Shown: piece by piece, positions 60,117 through 64,000 of the stretch
How positions within the stretch are numbered: the stretch's first letter is position 1
Layout of the letters: each line of letters begins with the position of its first letter
NCBI RefSeq assembly: GCF_013410665.1
Contig: NZ_JACCFM010000001.1
Location: 2,418,001 to 2,482,000, forward strand
From: Leifsonia psychrotolerans
Lineage (GTDB): Bacteria > Actinomycetota > Actinomycetes > Actinomycetales > Microbacteriaceae
DNA: 64,000 nucleotides
Reading direction: 5' to 3'
Position numbers and translations under genes: made by a program
Notes under the pieces: model-generated
Seen by the model: the letters and a program-made list of their open reading frames with translations, nothing else
Databases searched by the model: none
What the model was told of the DNA's origin: nothing

Positions 60117-61913
60117 TCATCGGCGACGGCGAGTTCCAAAGATGCCCGCCACGACACCCGTGAGGATCGTCTTCGTGACTTGCGAGCCGAGCACCTGATC
60201 AAGGACTGATTTCTGGGCTCGCGAACTCGTGCGCGTGGCCGTCGTGCGACTCGCTCCGCCGGTTTGCTTCAGAAGCCTGTCGTATTCCGCCTGCGCCTTC
60301 TGTGCGGCCTTGGCCTGCTGAGTTGCCTGCACCTGCTGCTGCTTCTCACGCTCGGCTTCGGCTTTCGCCGCATCGAGCACCTGTTGGGCGGCGACGGCCG
60401 CCGCGTGTGCGGCATCCAGTTTGCGCGCCAACATCTCGCGGGCGGAATCCCGGTCGATCGGGGTGCCGTATTTCGCCAGCAGCGGCGACGCGGCGACGGC
60501 CTGAGCGATCTGAGCGGCCGGGGTCGGCTCCATCGATCCTTCCGGAGCACGCAACCTCGTCCACGCGACGGGGCTCGGGGCGCCCTTCTCATTCATCACC
60601 GTCACGATCGCCTCGCCCGTGCCGAGGCTCGTGAGCACCTCTGCGAGGTCGTAGCCCGAATTGGGATAGGTCGAGACTGTCGCGCGCAACGCTTTCGCAT
60701 CATCCGGCGTGAATGCACGCAGCTGATGTTGCACCCGCGAGCCGAGCTGGGCGAGTACGTCGCTCGGTACATCCTTCGGCGTCTGCGTGACGAAGAAGAT
60801 TCCGACGCCCTTCGAGCGGATGAGTCGCACGGTTTGCGTGATCTGCGCCAAGAAATCCTTCGACGCGTCCGTGAACAGCAGGTTCGCCTCGTCAAAGAAG
60901 AAGACAAGCTTGGGTTTGTCCTGGTCGCCGACTTCGGGTAGATCGTTGAACAGATCGGCCAACAACCACATCAGAAACGTCGAGAACAAGGCCGGTTTGT
61001 CGTGAACGCCGGGCACCTCGAGCAGGCTCACGACACCACGGCCGTCGGCCGTGATCTTCAGGAATTCGCTCGTATCAATTTCGGGTTCACCGAAAAAGAC
61101 GTCGGCGCCCTGGTCAGCAAATGTAATGAGCTCGCGCAGAATCACGCCCACCGTCGCGCTCGACAGCCCACCGAGTCCGGTGAGCTCGCCCTTCCCTGCG
61201 TCACTGATCAAGAAGCTGAGCACCGCGCGCAGATCGGTCAGGTCGAGCAGCGGCAAGCCCGCGGCATCCGCGTAGTGAAAAACGAGGCCGAGACTGGATT
61301 CCTGTGTGGGGTTCAGCCCCAGTACCTTCGAGAGCAGCAGCGGACCGAAGCCGGCCACCGTCGCGCGGATCGGGATGCCGGCCCCGATGCCGCCGAGTGA
61401 GAAGTACTCGGTGGGGGTGGCCGTTCCGTTCCAGGTCTGGCCGATGCCCTGGGTGCGGGCCAGAAGTTTGTCGGTGGGCACACCCGCCGTGGCGATCCCC
61501 GAAAGATCGCCCTTAATGTCAGCTGCGAAGACGGCCACACCATGAGCCGAGAGCTGTTCGGCGAGCACCTGCAGCGTCTTGGTCTTGCCCGTTCCCGTAG
61601 CGCCGGCCACCAGGCCGTGCCGGTTGGTCATGGCCAGCGGAATGCGGATCGGCACGTCTGGCCGGGTGTCCCCGTTGACGAGAGCGCCCAGTTCGAGCGC
61701 CGGCGCGTCGAAAGAATACCCGGCGCGGATGCCGGCGACGAGAGTCTCATCGAGTGGGGCCGGTGGAGTCTCGACCGGTGCGGCCGCGGCCGCATCCCGA
61801 GCCCTCTGCACGGCGGCATCCGCCTCGGCCTGCGCCTTCACGACTGCGGCAAGCGCCGCGTCAGCGTCGGCTTGGGCGGCAGCCACCGGATCCACAGCAT
61901 CACTCGGGGTCAT
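60117..61913 (-). CDS. HerA/DUF853-type ATPase
   Basis: A 598-residue ATPase with Walker A GATGTGKTKT, the Walker B-like VFFFDEANLLF and RLIRSKGVGIFFVTQTP, matching the DUF853 (YjgR) group of HerA-like helicases. The N-terminus is a predicted coiled Ala-rich stretch (about residues 1-55), and the C-terminus holds a long Ala/Gln/Lys-rich coiled coil (about 515-560) and a basic tail. I chose the ATG at 61913; an ATG four codons upstream is also in frame. The function of YjgR proteins is not settled. No nuclease gene of a HerA defence pair lies beside it. Confidence 0.83.
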   Translation of the reverse strand: MTPSDAVDPVAAAQADADAALAAVVKAQAEADAAVQRARDAAAAAPVETPPAPLDETLVAGIRAGYSFDAPALELGALVNGDTRPDVPIRIPLAMTNRHGLVAGATGTGKTKTLQVLAEQLSAHGVAVFAADIKGDLSGIATAGVPTDKLLARTQGIGQTWNGTATPTEYFSLGGIGAGIPIRATVAGFGPLLLSKVLGLNPTQESSLGLVFHYADAAGLPLLDLTDLRAVLSFLISDAGKGELTGLGGLSSATVGVILRELITFADQGADVFFGEPEIDTSEFLKITADGRGVVSLLEVPGVHDKPALFSTFLMWLLADLFNDLPEVGDQDKPKLVFFFDEANLLFTDASKDFLAQITQTVRLIRSKGVGIFFVTQTPKDVPSDVLAQLGSRVQHQLRAFTPDDAKALRATVSTYPNSGYDLAEVLTSLGTGEAIVTVMNEKGAPSPVAWTRLRAPEGSMEPTPAAQIAQAVAASPLLAKYGTPIDRDSAREMLARKLDAAHAAAVAAQQVLDAAKAEAEREKQQQVQATQQAKAAQKAQAEYDRLLKQTGGASRTTATRTSSRAQKSVLDQVLGSQVTKTILTGVVAGIFGTRRRR

Positions 61914-62096
61914 GCGGAACAGCATAGTTCGGGGTCCGGCTGAAGTCTCCCCCGTTGTATCGGCACCGACGAGCGGCATCGGGTTCCATCGTGCCGAGGG
62001 TGTCGTGCCACACTGCGGAAATTCTTGCTATTCAGCGTGAAAACGCGCCCATTCGTGCGTCGCCCGAGAATCTCCGCAGTTCGGTACGGCCAGGCT

Positions 62097-62498
62097 CTAG
62101 ACGACGGTGACGGTCACGTAGGTCTTGCGCAACGTTTCAGCCACGTGCCAGGTTCCGCTCCATCCCGTCGGCATGACGAAGAGGTCTCCCGCGCTCACCT
62201 CCGTGGTTTGGCCGCCGTCGCTCTCGATTGTTGCCCGGCCGGAGAGAATCTGACAGATCTCGTGATAGCCGTCACGCGTTGCAGTGAAGCTGCCCGGACT
62301 GGCCTCCCAGACGCCGGTTTCTGTGACGCCGTCCGGCGAGGTCCACGCGACAACGCTCGACTCACGCTGGCCGGGCGTCGTCGCGGTGGGTTTCGGGCGG
62401 GCCTCGCCCAGGGTGGTGGTCACGGCATCCGCCAGGAGCACGAGGGGCACCGGGCTCAAGCTCACGGTCAGTGTCGTCGCGTCAGTCAGTTCAGTCAT
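62097..62498 (-). CDS. Cupin-domain protein (DUF861 type)
   Basis: A 133-residue cupin. The central segment WEASPGSFTATRDGYHEICQILSGRATIESDGG and the closing AGDLFVMPTGWSGTWHV carry the two cupin motifs. The family is Cupin_3 (ureidoglycine aminohydrolase-like) and is often found beside FAD amine oxidases of putrescine use. It lies 28 bases downstream of the FAD oxidoreductase gene on the same strand, so the two are probably an operon. Confidence 0.82.
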   Translation of the reverse strand: MTELTDATTLTVSLSPVPLVLLADAVTTTLGEARPKPTATTPGQRESSVVAWTSPDGVTETGVWEASPGSFTATRDGYHEICQILSGRATIESDGGQTTEVSAGDLFVMPTGWSGTWHVAETLRKTYVTVTVV

Positions 62499-62526
62499 AC
62501 TCGTTCAGATCCTCTGTTTGTGGCTT

Positions 62527-63930
62527 TCAGTGCCCGCGGCCGGATACCATGTCGGCGATTTTCGCCAGTGGCGACGTGGTGGTGCGCCTCGTCAGTTCAG
62601 CATGGTCAGCCATGCCATAAGCCTGGTAGAGCGCCTTGACCGCCAGCCAGCGGAGGGGCTCCGGCTCCCAGTTGCGCACACGGTGGTTGACCCAGGGCAG
62701 TTCGGTCAACGCACTCGGTGTGCCGAGGATCAGGTCGGTCAAGGTGCGGCCGGCCAGGTTGGTCGTTGTCACGCCCGTGCCGACATAGCCGCCAGCCCAG
62801 GCCAGGCCGGTCTGCGGGTCGAGCCCGACCGTCGCAGCCCAGTCACGCGGCACGCCCAGCACGCCGGACCAGGCGTGGTCGATGGCCACACCGGCCGTCG
62901 CTGGGAAGAAGCGGGTGAGGATGCCGCGCAGCGCTTCCACGGTGCTCGCGTGCGTCTGGCCGTCTGAGTCGGTCTTCGACCCGAAGCGGTAGGGCACGCC
63001 GCGCCCGCCGATGGCGATGCGGTCGTCACTCGTCCGCTGCGCGTACATGTAGGCATGAGCGAAGTCGCCGAGGGTCTCGCGGCCGTCCCAGCCGATCGAA
63101 TCCCAGATTGCGGCACTCAGTGGCTCGGTCGCGATGAGCGACGAGTTCATCGGCAACCAGGCCCGGTGCAGGCCCTTCAGCCCGGCGGTGAAGCCTTCTG
63201 TCGCCCGCACGACGAAGTCGGCCTCAACGGTTCCGCGGTCGGTCACGGCACGGTGCGGAAGGATTTCGCTCACGTGGGTGTCTTCGTAGATCGTGACGCC
63301 GAGCGCCTCGACGGCCCGGGCGAGTCCCGAGGCGAGTTTGGCCGGTTGAATGCGCGCACAGTGCGGATGCCACATGGCACCGGTGGTGCCGACCACGTTG
63401 ATGCGGTCGGCGGCTTCCTTGGCCGAAAGCAGGTCGACATCCGTCATGGACCAGGCCTGCTCGGCGCGCGCAGCGGCGACCAGGCGTTCCTGCTGGGGTG
63501 CATCGTAGGCGACATTGAACTCGCCGCCCTTGACGATATCGGCGTCAATTCCCTCCAGTGCGGCGACCCGGATCACCTCATCGACGGTGTGGTTCATCTC
63601 GGTCTGGAAGTTCTCGGCCGCCGGGCGACCGTGCGTCTTCACGTACTGGCTGCGCCCACCGGTCACCGCGTTGGTCAACCAACCGCCGTTGCGGCCCGAG
63701 GCTCCATAACCCGCGAACTTCTGCTCGAGGATGACAACGCGCAGGTGCGGAGCGGCTTTCTTGAGGTAGTAGGCGGTCCACAGGCCCGTGTAGCCGGCAC
63801 CGACGATGCAGACATCGGCCGTCAACGAACCGGGAAGCGGGGCGCGGGGCGCGTCGCGGCCGATCTGGTTCCACCAGAACGAGACGTCGCCATTGATCAT
63901 CGTGGAGTTGGCGGGGGAATCAGTACTCAT
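62527..63930 (-). CDS. FAD-dependent oxidoreductase (PuuB-like)
   Basis: A 467-residue DAO-family flavoprotein with CIVGAGYTGLWTAYYLKK, the ADP-ribose segment YGASGRNGGWL and GGYVGTGVTTTNLAGRTL at the C-terminus. This is the pattern of gamma-glutamylputrescine oxidase (PuuB) and related amine oxidases. It would oxidise an amine with release of aldehyde and hydrogen peroxide. The substrate cannot be fixed, as the rest of the putative amine pathway lies outside the window. It starts at the ATG at 63930. The last 70 bases of the window hold no gene that I can support. Confidence 0.8.
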   Translation of the reverse strand: MSTDSPANSTMINGDVSFWWNQIGRDAPRAPLPGSLTADVCIVGAGYTGLWTAYYLKKAAPHLRVVILEQKFAGYGASGRNGGWLTNAVTGGRSQYVKTHGRPAAENFQTEMNHTVDEVIRVAALEGIDADIVKGGEFNVAYDAPQQERLVAAARAEQAWSMTDVDLLSAKEAADRINVVGTTGAMWHPHCARIQPAKLASGLARAVEALGVTIYEDTHVSEILPHRAVTDRGTVEADFVVRATEGFTAGLKGLHRAWLPMNSSLIATEPLSAAIWDSIGWDGRETLGDFAHAYMYAQRTSDDRIAIGGRGVPYRFGSKTDSDGQTHASTVEALRGILTRFFPATAGVAIDHAWSGVLGVPRDWAATVGLDPQTGLAWAGGYVGTGVTTTNLAGRTLTDLILGTPSALTELPWVNHRVRNWEPEPLRWLAVKALYQAYGMADHAELTRRTTTSPLAKIADMVSGRGH

Positions 63931-64000
63931 TGGAAACTCTCATTCAGTGAAAGGGTAGTCATGCTGCGTTCGAGTCGTCCAGAATGACGGCGTGCTCAGG

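Noticed and set aside
60117..61913. HerA-type ATPase as part of an antiphage system
   Set aside because: No nuclease, SIR2 or DUF4297 partner lies next to it; neighbours are a PH protein and amine-oxidation genes, and DUF853 proteins are widespread in chromosomes.

Overview
The window reads as chromosome of a high-GC actinobacterium, most likely a member of the Microbacteriaceae or a close relative. The support is the high G+C, frequent GTG/TTG starts, an actinobacterial-type small SRP RNA beside a tRNA-Ser, a LASTG-type (sortase E-like) wall anchor, and a dnaX-recR-lysC-asd block. Species cannot be named from the sequence alone.

Positions 1-34,960 are one large catabolic locus. It contains recognisable counterparts of the mycobacterial/rhodococcal genes for the last steroid rings (C/D), the HIP (methylhexahydroindanedione propionate) pathway: fadD3, fadE30, ipdF, ipdC, ipdAB, fadA6, a fadE31/32/33-like trio and a kstR2-like TetR repressor. 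Around this core lie extra genes: a second complete ipdAB pair, a second thiolase, several short-chain dehydrogenases, a Baeyer-Villiger monooxygenase with an esterase, a hot-dog thioesterase, a SnoaL-like protein, a metallo-beta-lactamase-fold hydrolase, an MFS carrier, a branched-chain-amino-acid-type ABC importer, and an etfBA operon coupled to a multi-haem-type membrane cytochrome b. I read nine copies of one 16-bp palindrome (consensus CCAAGCAnnTGCTTGG) in the promoter regions of nearly all these units, including kstR2 and etfBA. This implies a single regulon: import, CoA activation, beta-oxidation, ring cleavage and electron disposal. Genes for steroid rings A/B (kstD, ksh, hsa) are not in the window.

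Positions 35,035-40,696 are core housekeeping on the minus strand: dnaX, recR, lysC, asd. Positions 40,932-43,700 encode a secreted surface protein with five nearly identical 210-bp InlB/Flg_new-type repeats and a LASTG sorting signal. Then come an FAD desaturase-like oxidoreductase (43.7-45.2 kb), the pta-ackA operon (45.4-48.6 kb), an SRP RNA gene (minus strand, about 48.68-48.77 kb) and tRNA-Ser(GGA).

Positions 49,172-59,171 form a carbohydrate locus: a ROK kinase divergent from a GntR/HutC regulator, an ABC sugar importer (binding lipoprotein plus two permeases, no ATPase), a double-SIS sugar-phosphate isomerase/deglycase-like protein, a cytoplasmic GH-A clan glycosidase and a secreted glycosidase. 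They are tightly coupled by overlaps. The SIS protein points to an amino- or keto-amine sugar, but the substrate is not decidable here. The right end (59.2-64 kb) holds a small SH3-like protein, a PH-domain membrane protein, a HerA/DUF853-type ATPase, and a cupin plus FAD amine oxidase pair of the gamma-glutamylputrescine oxidase type.
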